Positions 16,607 through 25,554 of a stretch of 64,000 nucleotides of DNA are shown here, one piece after another. The notes under the pieces are model-generated. The model was given only the letters and a program-made list of their open reading frames with translations. It had not been told where the DNA came from and ran no database searches. The stretch is from contig CAIQGE010000033.1 of the NCBI GenBank assembly GCA_903871335.1, forward strand, positions 62,001 to 126,000. The letters are read 5' to 3'. Source of the stretch: an uncultured Actinomycetes bacterium (GTDB lineage: Bacteria > Actinomycetota > Acidimicrobiia > Acidimicrobiales > RAAP-2). Positions within the stretch are counted from its first letter, which is position 1; every line of letters starts with the position of its first letter. Both the position numbers and the translations under genes were made by a program.

Positions 16607-17853
16607 GGTTCCAACGCTGGCGACTCGACGCAGTCGACGACACGGCGCTACGCGCAGCGGGTGCACGAGAGGGCTGGATTCTTGAATCCGCCGAGTCCTT
16701 GCGAGTGGGCTTCGGTGCGGTGGTCGCGAATTTCTCGCTGAGCGAGGGACTGGACGGCTCGCTGGCCGCCATTCAAGGACTCTCATCCGAGACCGTGACC
16801 GGACCGCCCGCACCCAGTGGCACCGGACCGGTGGCGTTCGTGACCGTTCCTTTTTCTCGGACCGAAGAAGTACGGTGCTGGCTTCCCGAACACCAGGTGA
16901 TCCGGACCAGCGTCGGTAGTTGGTGGCTGACCTCCACGGCGTCGTCACCCGAAGAGGCCCTCGAATCTCTCCACCACGTGCCGGCCGCCGACGTGCGTGC
17001 GAACACCGTGATCGATCGCACATATCAGCCCACCCCGGACGGATACGCTCGCGCCGTGGCGAGTGCCGTCGATGAGATGCGGCACAGCGATATCGAAAAG
17101 GTCGTTCTGGCCCGCCGCGTTGCGGGGCAGACCGAACGACCCATTGATCCAGCCGCTGTTGCCGAACGCCTCCACGAGCGCGAGCCGGCGTGCACGCTGT
17201 ACGGAATGCCGAGTCTGCGGGGAGGCCGCTTCATCGGTGCGAGTCCCGAACTTCTTGTCTCGTGCATCGACGGCGCCGTCACCTGCCACCCTCTCGCCGG
17301 CACCGTGGCTCTGCCCGAAGGCGAAGATTCCGTCGACTACGCGAAGTGGCTGATGGGGTCCGCCAAGAACCTCTTCGAGCACCGCGTGATGGTCGACGAT
17401 ATCGTCGACCGCCTCTCGCAATCGTGCGAGGACGTTCGCGCCGACGCCCAACCTTCAATCGTGGCGTTGCGCTCCGTGGCGCATCTCGGTACCTGGATTC
17501 AAGGCAAAGTGTCCGCCGCACCCTCCCCATCAACGACCCTCGAGCTATTGCGCCTCCTGCACCCGACGGCCGCTGTTGGTGGCATTCCCGCCGACCGCGC
17601 TCGCGACGTCATCTCTCGCCTCGAGCCCGAACCCCGCGGCTTGTACGCGGGAGCCGTCGGGTGGCTTGACACCGAGGGGAACGGCGAATTCTGGGTCGCC
17701 ATTCGAGGTCTTGTCTTGAACGGCGACCACTTCTCGGCGTGGGCCGGCGCGGGCATCGTCGCCGAGTCGGACCCGATTGCGGAACGCGAAGAGACGCGCG
17801 ACAAGCTCGCGTCGATCTTGGTGGGACTCGGCGCTACGGCGCTGTCGTCGTAA
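16603..17853 (+). CDS. menF: isochorismate synthase
   Basis: Converts chorismate to isochorismate, the entry step of menaquinone synthesis; 416 residues. The chorismate-binding domain occupies about residues 145-410: IEKVVLARRV, GASPELLVS, PLAGTVALP, KNLFEHRVMVDDIVD, LHPTAAVGGIP, PRGLYAGAVGW and GAGIVAESDP. Its link to menG argues for menaquinone rather than siderophore synthesis. It overlaps the minus-strand mannosyltransferase by 20 bases. Confidence 0.92.
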   Translation: MRFQRWRLDAVDDTALRAAGAREGWILESAESLRVGFGAVVANFSLSEGLDGSLAAIQGLSSETVTGPPAPSGTGPVAFVTVPFSRTEEVRCWLPEHQVIRTSVGSWWLTSTASSPEEALESLHHVPAADVRANTVIDRTYQPTPDGYARAVASAVDEMRHSDIEKVVLARRVAGQTERPIDPAAVAERLHEREPACTLYGMPSLRGGRFIGASPELLVSCIDGAVTCHPLAGTVALPEGEDSVDYAKWLMGSAKNLFEHRVMVDDIVDRLSQSCEDVRADAQPSIVALRSVAHLGTWIQGKVSAAPSPSTTLELLRLLHPTAAVGGIPADRARDVISRLEPEPRGLYAGAVGWLDTEGNGEFWVAIRGLVLNGDHFSAWAGAGIVAESDPIAEREETRDKLASILVGLGATALSS

Positions 17854-18574
17854 GGTGTCGCGGCGAGCGTCCGACGAGACGCTGCAGCCCCCACTTGGTG
17901 ACGAGCAGCAGAGCTTCCACCACGATTGAGGACGACATCTTCGATTCGCCCTCGGTGCGGTCGGTGAACGAGATCGGTGTTTCCGTGATCGACGCACCAC
18001 CGAGACGCGCTCGATACGTCATCTCAATTTGAAATCCGTAACCGTCGGCGGTCACCGTTTCGTAGTGGATCTTTTCCAGTGCACTTCGCCGATACACGCG
18101 GTACCCCGCGGTCGCATCGGCCACATTGAGTCGCAGCATCATCGACGCGTACCGATTACCGCCCTTGCTCAGAAGTAGACGACTGGTTGACCACGTCGGA
18201 ATGGCGCCGCCCGCGACATAACGAGAGCCAATGACGACTTCGTAGTTTTCAGCGTGATGCAGGAGGGTGGGAAGAGATCTGGGGTCGTGCGAGAAATCGC
18301 AATCGATCTCGACCAGGGCGTCATAGTCGCGGTCCAGGCCCCACTTAAAGCCGTCACGATACGCGCTGCCGAGTCCGCCTTTTCCCGCTCGACGGAGAAC
18401 CGTGATTTGACCTAACTCCTCGCCCACCTTGTCGGCGGCGTCCGCTGTTCCATCCGGAGATCCGTCGTCAACGACCAAAATGTCGGCGCGCGGCACATTG
18501 AAGCGCAGGGCTTCCAGCATGCGGGCGATGTTCTCGATTTCGTTGTACGTCGGAAGAACGACCAATACCCGCAT
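17834..18574 (-). CDS. polyprenol-phosphate mannosyltransferase-like GT2
   Basis: Dolichyl-phosphate-mannose synthase family, likely transferring mannose from GDP-mannose to a polyprenyl phosphate; 246 residues. It shows VVLPTYNEIENI, VVDDGSPDGTAD, the metal-binding EIDCDFSHDP, SRYVAGGAIPTW and GYGFQIEMTYRA. It has no C-terminal membrane domain, like the catalytic half of actinobacterial Ppm1. It could feed mannose to PIM/lipomannan lipids made with PimA, or to protein mannosylation. The sugar is inferred from the family. Confidence 0.88.
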   Translation of the reverse strand: MRVLVVLPTYNEIENIARMLEALRFNVPRADILVVDDGSPDGTADAADKVGEELGQITVLRRAGKGGLGSAYRDGFKWGLDRDYDALVEIDCDFSHDPRSLPTLLHHAENYEVVIGSRYVAGGAIPTWSTSRLLLSKGGNRYASMMLRLNVADATAGYRVYRRSALEKIHYETVTADGYGFQIEMTYRARLGGASITETPISFTDRTEGESKMSSSIVVEALLLVTKWGLQRLVGRSPRHLTTTAP

Positions 18575-18580
18575 TGGAGA

Positions 18581-18586
18581 AGTCTA
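18581..18586 (-). promoter_or_regulatory. predicted -10 box TAGACT for the GT2 mannosyltransferase
   Basis: TAGACT ends six bases before ATG 18574, giving the leaderless geometry. The remaining gap to 18659 shows no ribosome-binding site for the divergent gene and no other feature I can support. Confidence 0.5.
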
Positions 18587-18659
18587 CAAGTGGGTGTTAA
18601 TAGGACCGTAAGGTCATCCACAAGGGAGATATGAAGTTATGTAACGCTGTTGCCACCCT

Positions 18660-19718
18660 ATGACGACCCCCGACGAGACTGCGCCCAAGTCACGCCGCAT
18701 CCCCAAGATGCCGCGACAGGTTCGGCTCCTCGTCAGCGTGGGCGTGCTGATCTTCATTTTTGAGTACTTGGTCATACCCCAGTTCGCCTCGGCACGAAAG
18801 TCGTGGCACCTGCTGGAACAGGTAAATCCGATCCTCATCGTTCTCGCCGTGTTCTGTGAGGTGGCCGCCATCGTCGCCTACGCCGAACTCACGCGAACCG
18901 TATTCACCCCCCACTCGCCCCGTCTCGGCGACATCTTGAGGGTGAATATGTCCACCCTCGCGCTGAGTCACGTGGTTCCCGGCGGCACAGCTCCGGCCGG
19001 CGCCCTCGCCTACCGGATGTACAACGAGTTGGGAGTTCCGACCGCCACCAACGCCTTTGGGCTCGCGGCCCAGGGCAGTGGTTCTGCGGTGGTGCTCAAC
19101 ATCATGTTCTGGATTTCTCTTGTTATTTCGATCCCCCTACGTGGCTTCAACCCGGCCTACGGTTTCGCCGCCCTCGCCGGAGTGTTCTTGCTCCTCGCGT
19201 TCTTCGGCACCGTCGCGCTCATCCTGCGTGGCCAGCGCCATGCGGATTCGTGGATCCGCACCGCCGCCGCACGTCTTCCGTGGCTGACGCCGGACCGAGT
19301 CTCGTCACTGCTGGCCACGGTGGCTGAGCGCATCAAGATTCTCACGTCGAATCCCAAGACCCTCCGCGCGTCCCTCGAGTGGGCGGCGGGTAATTGGCTA
19401 CTCGACGCCGCGTGCTTATGGGTATTCCTGTGGGCATTTGGACATCCGATTTCCCCCATCGACTTGATGGTCGCATACGGTCTCGCTAATATTCTCGCGG
19501 CCATCCCGCTCACGCCCGGTGGTCTCGGAGTGGTCGAAGCTGTTCTCGTGCCCACGCTCGTGGGCTTCGGCGTGCCCAGCAAACAGGCCCTCGTGGCGGT
19601 GCTCTGCTACCGGTTCTTGAATTTCTGGCTTCCGATTCCTATCGGCGGTGCGTCGTATCTTTCGATGGAAGTTCGCGCGTCCAAGCGTCGTCAGACACCG
19701 AGAGATCTCGAGCGCTGA
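18660..19718 (+). CDS. UPF0104-type integral membrane protein (LPG-synthase transmembrane-like)
   Basis: Polytopic membrane protein of 352 residues with about eight hydrophobic segments. The family core SHVVPGGTAPAGALAYRMY and the late motif LANILAAIPLTPGGLGVVEA match the transmembrane domain of lysylphosphatidylglycerol synthase/flippase relatives. There is no C-terminal aminoacyl-transfer domain, so lipid flipping or an unknown role is more likely than lysyl-PG synthesis. It overlaps ppk tail to tail by 28 bases. Confidence 0.82.
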   Translation: MTTPDETAPKSRRIPKMPRQVRLLVSVGVLIFIFEYLVIPQFASARKSWHLLEQVNPILIVLAVFCEVAAIVAYAELTRTVFTPHSPRLGDILRVNMSTLALSHVVPGGTAPAGALAYRMYNELGVPTATNAFGLAAQGSGSAVVLNIMFWISLVISIPLRGFNPAYGFAALAGVFLLLAFFGTVALILRGQRHADSWIRTAAARLPWLTPDRVSSLLATVAERIKILTSNPKTLRASLEWAAGNWLLDAACLWVFLWAFGHPISPIDLMVAYGLANILAAIPLTPGGLGVVEAVLVPTLVGFGVPSKQALVAVLCYRFLNFWLPIPIGGASYLSMEVRASKRRQTPRDLER

Positions 19719-21766
19719 AGAATTCGTTTCTTAAGTTCGGACTGCACCGATAGGTGATTAATGGACGCCACTCGTCGCCACCGTCGATCTGTTCCAAGGG
19801 CCCAGGAATAGCAATCGTCCTCGAAGGTCAATTCCACCGCCTCGAACAGAGTGGAGCGCAACTTGGCGCTATTAATAGGCACCAGAACTTCGACTCGGCG
19901 GTCGAGGTTGCGTTCCATCAAGTCAGCAGAACCAATGAGGACCGTGGTCGAAGGGTCGTCCCAGGCGCCAAAAATAAACACTCGCGAGTGCTCCAAGAAC
20001 TCTCCGACTACCGAGTGGACGGAAATGTTCTCCGACAGACCCTCGATGCCCGGGCGCAGGCAGCACAAGGTGCGGACGGCGAGTCGAATCCGAACACCCG
20101 CCTGGCTGGCGCGATAGAGCGCATCGATGATGCTCGGGTCGGTCAGACCGTTCACCTTGATGTCCACTCGTCCTGCGGCACCGAGAGCCGCTTGGGCGTC
20201 AATGTTCTCAATGATGCGCAGCCGCGTTGAAACTGGACTCACCACCAACTTGCGATACGAACCTTGTTTCGCGAATCCGGTCAAGAAGTTGAACAGATCG
20301 CCGACGTCACGGGTGATGTCCTCGTCGCAGGTCAACAGGCCGAGATCCTCATACACGCGCGCCGTCTTCGAGTTGTAGTTACCGGTACCGATGTGGACGT
20401 ACCGTCGTAGCGAATCAGCCTCGTGACGAATAACAAGGGCGGTCTTCGAGTGCGTCTTCAGACCCACGATGCCGTATACGACGTGGACGCCCGCGTCTTC
20501 GAGTGCTTTGGCCCATGAAATATTCGCAGCCTCGTCGAACCTCGCTTTGATCTCCACCAGGGCCGCCACCTGCTTGCCGCGCTCGGCCGCGCGGATCAGA
20601 GAAGCAACGATTGGTGAATCACCGCTCGTTCGGTACAACGTTTGCTTGATGGCCACCACATTGGGATCGTCCGCCGCCTGCGAAATGAAAGCTTCCACCG
20701 AGTCCGAGAATGATTCGTAGGGGTGGTGCAACAAGATGTCGCCCTCGCGGATAGCGGCGAACACGTCGTTCACCCCTTCGTCTCCGACGAGGCGAGGCGG
20801 GGTCACCGGGCTCCACGAATCAACCTTCAGGTCGGGGCGATCAAGGCCGTACAGAAACCACAAATCACCAAGGCCGAGCGGCGCGTCGGTTTCGTACACC
20901 TTCGAATCTTCGAGTTCCAGTTGGTCCAAGAGCAGCGCCAACAAATCCGGAGCCATGCCGGGAGCGATCTCGATGCGAAGAGCGCGACCAAAACGTCGTC
21001 GGCGAAGTTCCAATTCGAGGGCCACCATGAGGTCATCGGCCTCATCTTCTTCCAAGGCGAGGTCTGCGTTGCGCGTCACTCGGAACAGATCGGCGTGTCC
21101 TACGGACATCCCCGGGAAAAGTCGATCGAGGTGCGCCACGATCACGTCTTCGAGCAGGCAGTATCTGCCGTCGTCTCCCAATTGAGTGAAACGCGGCAAC
21201 GATGAGGGAACCTTGACGCGCGCAATGCGCTCCTCTCCGCTTTCTTCATCACGCACTTGGACCGCAATGTTCAGCGAGAGGTTCGAGATCATGGGGAATG
21301 GATGTCCTGGATCAACCGAGAGCGGCGTCAGAACTGGAAAGACATCGTCATCGAAATACTTCGCCAGCCGCTCTCGCTCGTCGTCACTCGTCGCGTCGTA
21401 GCGCACAACGTCCACACCCGCATTACGAAGTTCCGGGAGAAGACCATCGAGAACCACTCGATCCTGTCGGTCGATCAAACTCAGTACCCGTTCCCGGATA
21501 GCTCGCAGTTGCTGGCGAGGCCGTTGACCATCCAAGCTCGGGGTACCCACGCCGGCGGCCACCTTGTCTTCCAAACTCACCACACGGACTTGAAAGAATT
21601 CGTCGATCATTTCCGCGAAAATCGCGACAAACTTGCAGCGATCCAGGAGGGGGACCGCGGGTTCTTCGGCAAGATCCAAGAGTCGTGAACCGAATTCCAA
21701 ACGAGAGAGCTCACGATTGGAGAATCGTTCCGGACCGAAACTCTCCACCGATGTCATGACTGTCAC
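19691..21766 (-). CDS. ppk1: polyphosphate kinase 1
   Basis: Reversibly polymerises ATP gamma-phosphate into polyphosphate; 691 residues, the usual PPK1 length. The N-terminal domain starts NRELSRLEFGSRLLDLAEE. The autophosphorylated His is in YVHIGTGNYNSKTARVYED (about residue 455), and the second PLD-like half has VHSVVGEFLEHSRVFIF and LIGSADLMERNLDRRVEVL. It begins at GTG 21766 after GAGAGGGAA. A TAGGAT box (21800-21805) could give a leader of about 30 bases. Confidence 0.95.
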   Translation of the reverse strand: MTVMTSVESFGPERFSNRELSRLEFGSRLLDLAEEPAVPLLDRCKFVAIFAEMIDEFFQVRVVSLEDKVAAGVGTPSLDGQRPRQQLRAIRERVLSLIDRQDRVVLDGLLPELRNAGVDVVRYDATSDDERERLAKYFDDDVFPVLTPLSVDPGHPFPMISNLSLNIAVQVRDEESGEERIARVKVPSSLPRFTQLGDDGRYCLLEDVIVAHLDRLFPGMSVGHADLFRVTRNADLALEEDEADDLMVALELELRRRRFGRALRIEIAPGMAPDLLALLLDQLELEDSKVYETDAPLGLGDLWFLYGLDRPDLKVDSWSPVTPPRLVGDEGVNDVFAAIREGDILLHHPYESFSDSVEAFISQAADDPNVVAIKQTLYRTSGDSPIVASLIRAAERGKQVAALVEIKARFDEAANISWAKALEDAGVHVVYGIVGLKTHSKTALVIRHEADSLRRYVHIGTGNYNSKTARVYEDLGLLTCDEDITRDVGDLFNFLTGFAKQGSYRKLVVSPVSTRLRIIENIDAQAALGAAGRVDIKVNGLTDPSIIDALYRASQAGVRIRLAVRTLCCLRPGIEGLSENISVHSVVGEFLEHSRVFIFGAWDDPSTTVLIGSADLMERNLDRRVEVLVPINSAKLRSTLFEAVELTFEDDCYSWALGTDRRWRRVASINHLSVQSELKKRILQRSRSLGV

Positions 21767-21799
21767 TGATTCCCTCTCGCTACGGGCACTGTCGCGATA

Positions 21800-21805
21800 A
21801 TCCTA
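21800..21805 (-). promoter_or_regulatory. possible -10 box TAGGAT for ppk1
   Basis: It lies in the 62-base divergent gap between ppk1 and the SEDS gene, 33 bases before the ppk1 start, with a purine-rich ribosome-binding site between. Confidence 0.35.
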
Positions 21806-21816
21806 AACGGCACGAC

Positions 21817-21822
21817 TACGCT
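21817..21822 (+). promoter_or_regulatory. predicted -10 box TACGCT for the leaderless SEDS gene
   Basis: TACGCT is followed by six bases (TGGTCC) and the GTG at 21829. No ribosome-binding site is visible. Confidence 0.55.
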
Positions 21823-21828
21823 TGGTCC

Positions 21829-23187
21829 GTGGCTCGAGAGCGTACGGCGGCGCCGGAACCATTGGGCGGACACCAGCGAGCACCGTACCGTTCCGTTGAA
21901 CTCGGACTTCTGATTCTGTCCGCACTGGTCGTCTCTAGCCTCTACGTGCTCGCCTCCTTGGGCGGCAAGGGCAAATTCCCGCCCCAGGTATGGGGCTTCA
22001 TCGGCATCGTCGTCGGCTTGTCCCTGGCGCTTCACGTCGCCATTTCGTGGCTCGCCCCTCGGTCATCACAAATCCTTCTCCCACTCGTCACGCTGCTCAA
22101 CGGACTCGGGTATATCGAGATTGCGAGATGGAATCCCGCCCGAGCGGGATATCAGACCATCTGGGTATTTGTCAGTGCCGTGGCCGTCGTTGCCGTACTT
22201 CTCTTCGTCCGCCGTATTCGCGATCTGGACCGCTACCGCTACATCATGTTGTTTGCCGCGATCTTGCTGATGCTCGCTCCCCTCATCCCGCACGTCGGCG
22301 AGAACCTGGGCGGCGCTCGTTTGTGGGTGAAAGTCGGACCGTTCAGCTTTCAGCCCATTGAGATTGCCAAGATCCTGCTGGGCATCTTTTTTGCGTCCTA
22401 CTTCGCTGCCAATAAAGAAATGCTGTCGATTGGCACGAGCAACGTGGGCCGCCGCCGTCTCGTGAGTTTGCGGACCCTGTTCCCCGTCGTTGTTGCGTGG
22501 GGCATTTCCATCATGGTCCTCGGAGCCGAAAACGACATTGGTTTCGCCATGTTGATCTTCGCGCTCTTTATCTCCATGATTTGGGTCTCCACCGGACGTC
22601 TCAGCTACGTCGGGGCGGGTGTCGGAATGTTCGCGATTGGTGGCTACCTCGGAGCCAAGTTGTTCTACCAAGTCAACCAACGCATCGGCATTTGGCTGGA
22701 TCCGTGGAACACCTACAACTACGCCCACGGCGGGCAGCAATTGGCATACGGGTGGTTTGGTATCGCGGCGGGCGGAATGACGGGCACGGGAGTCGGACTC
22801 GGCCAGTCCGGGGCCACGCCAGCGCTCACCACCGACATGATTTTTTCTGCCTTGGCTGAGGAAATGGGCTTCGTGGGTATCACGGTGATCACGAGCTCGT
22901 TCATTCTTTTCGTCGCCGAGGGCTTTCGGATCGCCCAACGAGCTCACTCCGATTTCGCTCGACTCACGGCCACGGCGCTCTCGCTGATCATCGGATTTCA
23001 AGCGTTCTTCATTATGGCTGGCGTGCTTCGTATCCTGCCTTTTACCGGCATCACGTTGCCGTTCATGGCTTTCGGTGGAAGTTCGCTGGTGGCGAATTAC
23101 GTCATCGTGGCGCTCCTTCTCCGCATTTCTGACGAAAATCACGTCGGACTCGCGGGTGGTGAAGTGCACGCCGTCAGCTTTGACTAG
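21829..23187 (+). CDS. SEDS-family peptidoglycan glycosyltransferase, actinobacterial RodA type
   Basis: Polymerises lipid II at the cytoplasmic membrane with a class B PBP partner; 452 residues. It is longer than standard RodA because of an extra N-terminal membrane region. LLPLVTLLNGLGYIEIAR is characteristic of the mycobacterial RodA (Rv0017c) type. The SEDS core has PFSFQPIEIAKI, ENDIGFAMLIF, the extracellular loop IWLDPWNTYNYAHGGQQL, and the C-terminal ITLPFMAFGGSSLVANY. No PBP gene is adjacent. A second, shorter SEDS gene lies just downstream on the other strand. Confidence 0.9.
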   Translation: MARERTAAPEPLGGHQRAPYRSVELGLLILSALVVSSLYVLASLGGKGKFPPQVWGFIGIVVGLSLALHVAISWLAPRSSQILLPLVTLLNGLGYIEIARWNPARAGYQTIWVFVSAVAVVAVLLFVRRIRDLDRYRYIMLFAAILLMLAPLIPHVGENLGGARLWVKVGPFSFQPIEIAKILLGIFFASYFAANKEMLSIGTSNVGRRRLVSLRTLFPVVVAWGISIMVLGAENDIGFAMLIFALFISMIWVSTGRLSYVGAGVGMFAIGGYLGAKLFYQVNQRIGIWLDPWNTYNYAHGGQQLAYGWFGIAAGGMTGTGVGLGQSGATPALTTDMIFSALAEEMGFVGITVITSSFILFVAEGFRIAQRAHSDFARLTATALSLIIGFQAFFIMAGVLRILPFTGITLPFMAFGGSSLVANYVIVALLLRISDENHVGLAGGEVHAVSFD

Positions 23188-23635
23188 CGACAAACTCCAA
23201 TACGTTGACGTCGCACAAAATGGGCGCAGGCACCGGTTGACGGAGGGCCAGAATGATGCCGTCGGTTGGACGACAATCGAGAATCGCTCGACCTCGCGGT
23301 GTCATGAAGTCCATCTCCGCGTGGAAGACACCACTCGCGTAGTCGGTGATGCGTACGGCCACGAGTTCGCCCTGGAGCTCCTGCTGCAGCGAGACAAAGA
23401 GTTCGTGAGTGGTTGGTCGAGCACCGGTAATACCCGCCAAAGCGGAACCAATCGCCTGGGCTTCAGGTAGCCCGATCGGAAAACTGAGGGGACGAAACGG
23501 CTCGGCTTGCTCTTGCAGATTGACCACGGGATTGGGTGCCGGCAAGGTGAACACCACGTTCACCACGTCCATCACACTGAACGAAGGGTAGGTCTCGCCG
23601 TCAACGTTCTCGATCGATGCGCTCTCGTCACTCAT
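23174..23635 (-). CDS. bifunctional nuclease family protein (DUF151)
   Basis: Protein of 153 residues. The domain at about 35-145 includes RPTTHELFVSLQQELQG, EMDFMTPRGR and CRPTDGIILALR; the last matches the RPSDA-IALALR signature. Plant and bacterial members cut RNA and single-stranded DNA, but the physiological role is unclear. It sits between two SEDS genes and overlaps the first tail to tail by 14 bases. A TAGGCT hexamer (23645-23650) nine bases before the ATG is a possible promoter. Confidence 0.85.
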   Translation of the reverse strand: MSDESASIENVDGETYPSFSVMDVVNVVFTLPAPNPVVNLQEQAEPFRPLSFPIGLPEAQAIGSALAGITGARPTTHELFVSLQQELQGELVAVRITDYASGVFHAEMDFMTPRGRAILDCRPTDGIILALRQPVPAPILCDVNVLEFVASQS

Positions 23636-23647
23636 GATTCGAAAAGC

Positions 23648-24781
23648 CTAATTCGACCTTCGTCGGGACACCGAAAGGACCACGCCACCACACAGGAAGA
23701 ACACCAGTGCCGAAGATCCTCCGTAACTAATGAGGGGTAGCGGAATTCCCGTCACCGGCATGATGCCGAGAGTCATTCCGATGTTCTGAAAACAACTGAA
23801 CGAGAAGAAGACGAAAATGCCCACGCACAACAACCGCCCTAAGGGCTCTTTGGCGTCGCGAGCGACCACGTACATACGCCACGCCACGAATCCCAAGAGC
23901 AGAACGACGCCAACAGTCCCCACGAGACCAAATTGTTCACCAATGGCCGTGAAGATGAAGTCCGTCCGCTGTTCGGGCACGTAACCAAGGTTTGTCTGAA
24001 GTCCGTTGAACATGCCGGCACCAAAGAGCCCACCTGCACCGATGGCACTCTTGGCGTTCGCCACGTCATAAATCAGGTTCTGCAAATTCTTGTCGCTCGA
24101 GTTCTGGTGCAGGAACGACACCAAGCGAAGAATCTGATACCGGTGGATGGCCCCGATATAGACAAATGCCACCATCACCAGTGCGCCGATCACCGAGATA
24201 AGAACCATGAATCTCGGCGGCACGCCCGCCACGATCATGATCGTGGCTCCCGTCAGAGTCATGATGATCGCGGTGCCCATGTCCGGCTGAACGAAGATGA
24301 GCAGCAGCGGGATCCCCATCATGATCAACATGCGCCGAACGTCAAAGCTGCTGAGACCCTCCGGGCGACGCCCGCAATAGGTCGACATCGCCAAAATCGC
24401 GGCGAGAACGGCGAATTCACTCGGCTGAATCTGAATGGGACCAAAGACGTACCAGCGCGTGGCACCCAACTGCGATGACCCGAGGACGAACACGCCCATC
24501 AGGCTCAAGATGGTTCCAACGTACAAGAACGTCGTGGCCATTTCGAAACGTTTGTAGTCAAGTCGCGATATTCCCAGCATCAGCGCCACGCCCAACAGGA
24601 CAAAGACGGCTTGGCGTTCGAGGTAGTAATGAGGGTTATAGCCCGCGTTCGCCAGCGCGTTACGGGTTGCTGAGTAAATCGCGGTGAGACCAGTGGCGCC
24701 GAGCGCGATCATCCCCACGAGCAGGGGTCGGTCCACCGTCTCCACTCGTTCAGTCATTGGCAGCAGCGACATCGTTCTCAC
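23648..24781 (-). CDS. rodA: RodA-like SEDS peptidoglycan glycosyltransferase
   Basis: Cell-elongation lipid II polymerase, about 377 residues with about ten membrane segments. It has LGATRWYVFGPIQIQPSEFA, FVQPDMGTAIIM, NAKSAIGAGGLFGAGMF, VPEQRTDFIFTAIGEQFG and the C-terminal PLISYGGSSALVFF. GTG 24781 is chosen because it forms GTGA with the aroE stop; ATG 24772 is an alternative. It belongs to the alaS-ruvX-mltG-aroE-rodA run, next to another peptidoglycan gene, mltG. Confidence 0.92.
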   Translation of the reverse strand: MRTMSLLPMTERVETVDRPLLVGMIALGATGLTAIYSATRNALANAGYNPHYYLERQAVFVLLGVALMLGISRLDYKRFEMATTFLYVGTILSLMGVFVLGSSQLGATRWYVFGPIQIQPSEFAVLAAILAMSTYCGRRPEGLSSFDVRRMLIMMGIPLLLIFVQPDMGTAIIMTLTGATIMIVAGVPPRFMVLISVIGALVMVAFVYIGAIHRYQILRLVSFLHQNSSDKNLQNLIYDVANAKSAIGAGGLFGAGMFNGLQTNLGYVPEQRTDFIFTAIGEQFGLVGTVGVVLLLGFVAWRMYVVARDAKEPLGRLLCVGIFVFFSFSCFQNIGMTLGIMPVTGIPLPLISYGGSSALVFFLCGGVVLSVSRRRSN

Positions 24782-25554
24782 GGCGACACCGCCGCAAAGA
24801 GAATTGATGACGGAACAACAGCGTCGAACCACCACGAGAATTGATGACGAGCCTGGTGCACCAACATGGGTAGTCCGTTTTGGACACGAAAACCTTGGCC
24901 CCGACGTCGCTTCAACCACGGCGTTTCAGCAGGCGCGTAAACGATGTCGACCGCGACGGCCCCGTCAGCGGCCGTGATGCCGTCGAACTCAGGCCGATCC
25001 TCTCCTTCTCGGTGAGGAATCGTATTGACCACGAGATCCACCGCGAGATTCGGCTCAGTCACGACACGTGCATTCTCGTAAGGATTGACAGCCCTCGCAC
25101 CAGTCTCACGATTGCGCGCAACCACTAACACGTCCGCACCCGCGAGGCACAGCGCGTCAATGATGGACTTCGCCGAACCGCCCGAGCCCAACACGACAAC
25201 CTTTTTGCCGTCGACGGCGACGTTCATCTCGAGCGTGACCGCGTCAAGGAAGCCCACTCCGTCAGTGGATCGACCTCGGATGGTCCCACCGTCCAATCGC
25301 AGCGAATTCACGGCACCGATTCTCCGCGCTACGTCGTCAATCTCATCACATCGCGCGAGCAAGGTTTCCTTCAAGGGCATAGTCACCGAGAGCGCGTCGT
25401 GGCTGTGGGCGACTGTCGTAAATGGTTCGCCCGCGGAGTCCAGCTCAATCAACTCGGCCGTGCCCTCGAGTCCCAGGTACGAAAGTGCGGCGCGTTGTAA
25501 CACCGGGGACAGGGAATGAGAGATGGGCGAACCCACGACACCTACTCGCCACAT
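24778..25554 (-). CDS. aroE: shikimate dehydrogenase
   Basis: NADPH-dependent reduction of 3-dehydroshikimate; 258 residues. The shikimate site is GSPISHSLSPVLQ, with catalytic Lys in SVTMPLKETLL and Asp in GRSTDGVGFLDA. The nucleotide loop is VLGSGGSAKS. The ATG at 25554 shares one base with the mltG stop (TGATG). A longer reading would lie inside mltG. Confidence 0.93.
   Translation of the reverse strand: MWRVGVVGSPISHSLSPVLQRAALSYLGLEGTAELIELDSAGEPFTTVAHSHDALSVTMPLKETLLARCDEIDDVARRIGAVNSLRLDGGTIRGRSTDGVGFLDAVTLEMNVAVDGKKVVVLGSGGSAKSIIDALCLAGADVLVVARNRETGARAVNPYENARVVTEPNLAVDLVVNTIPHREGEDRPEFDGITAADGAVAVDIVYAPAETPWLKRRRGQGFRVQNGLPMLVHQARHQFSWWFDAVVPSSILFAAVSP

Noticed and set aside
18660-19718. 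Annotation as lysylphosphatidylglycerol synthase
   Set aside because: Only the membrane domain is present; the aminoacyl-transfer domain is missing.
22066-23193. 375-codon minus-strand frame across the SEDS gene
   Set aside because: It is antisense to clear membrane segments and is rich in His, Asp and Arg, with no domain.
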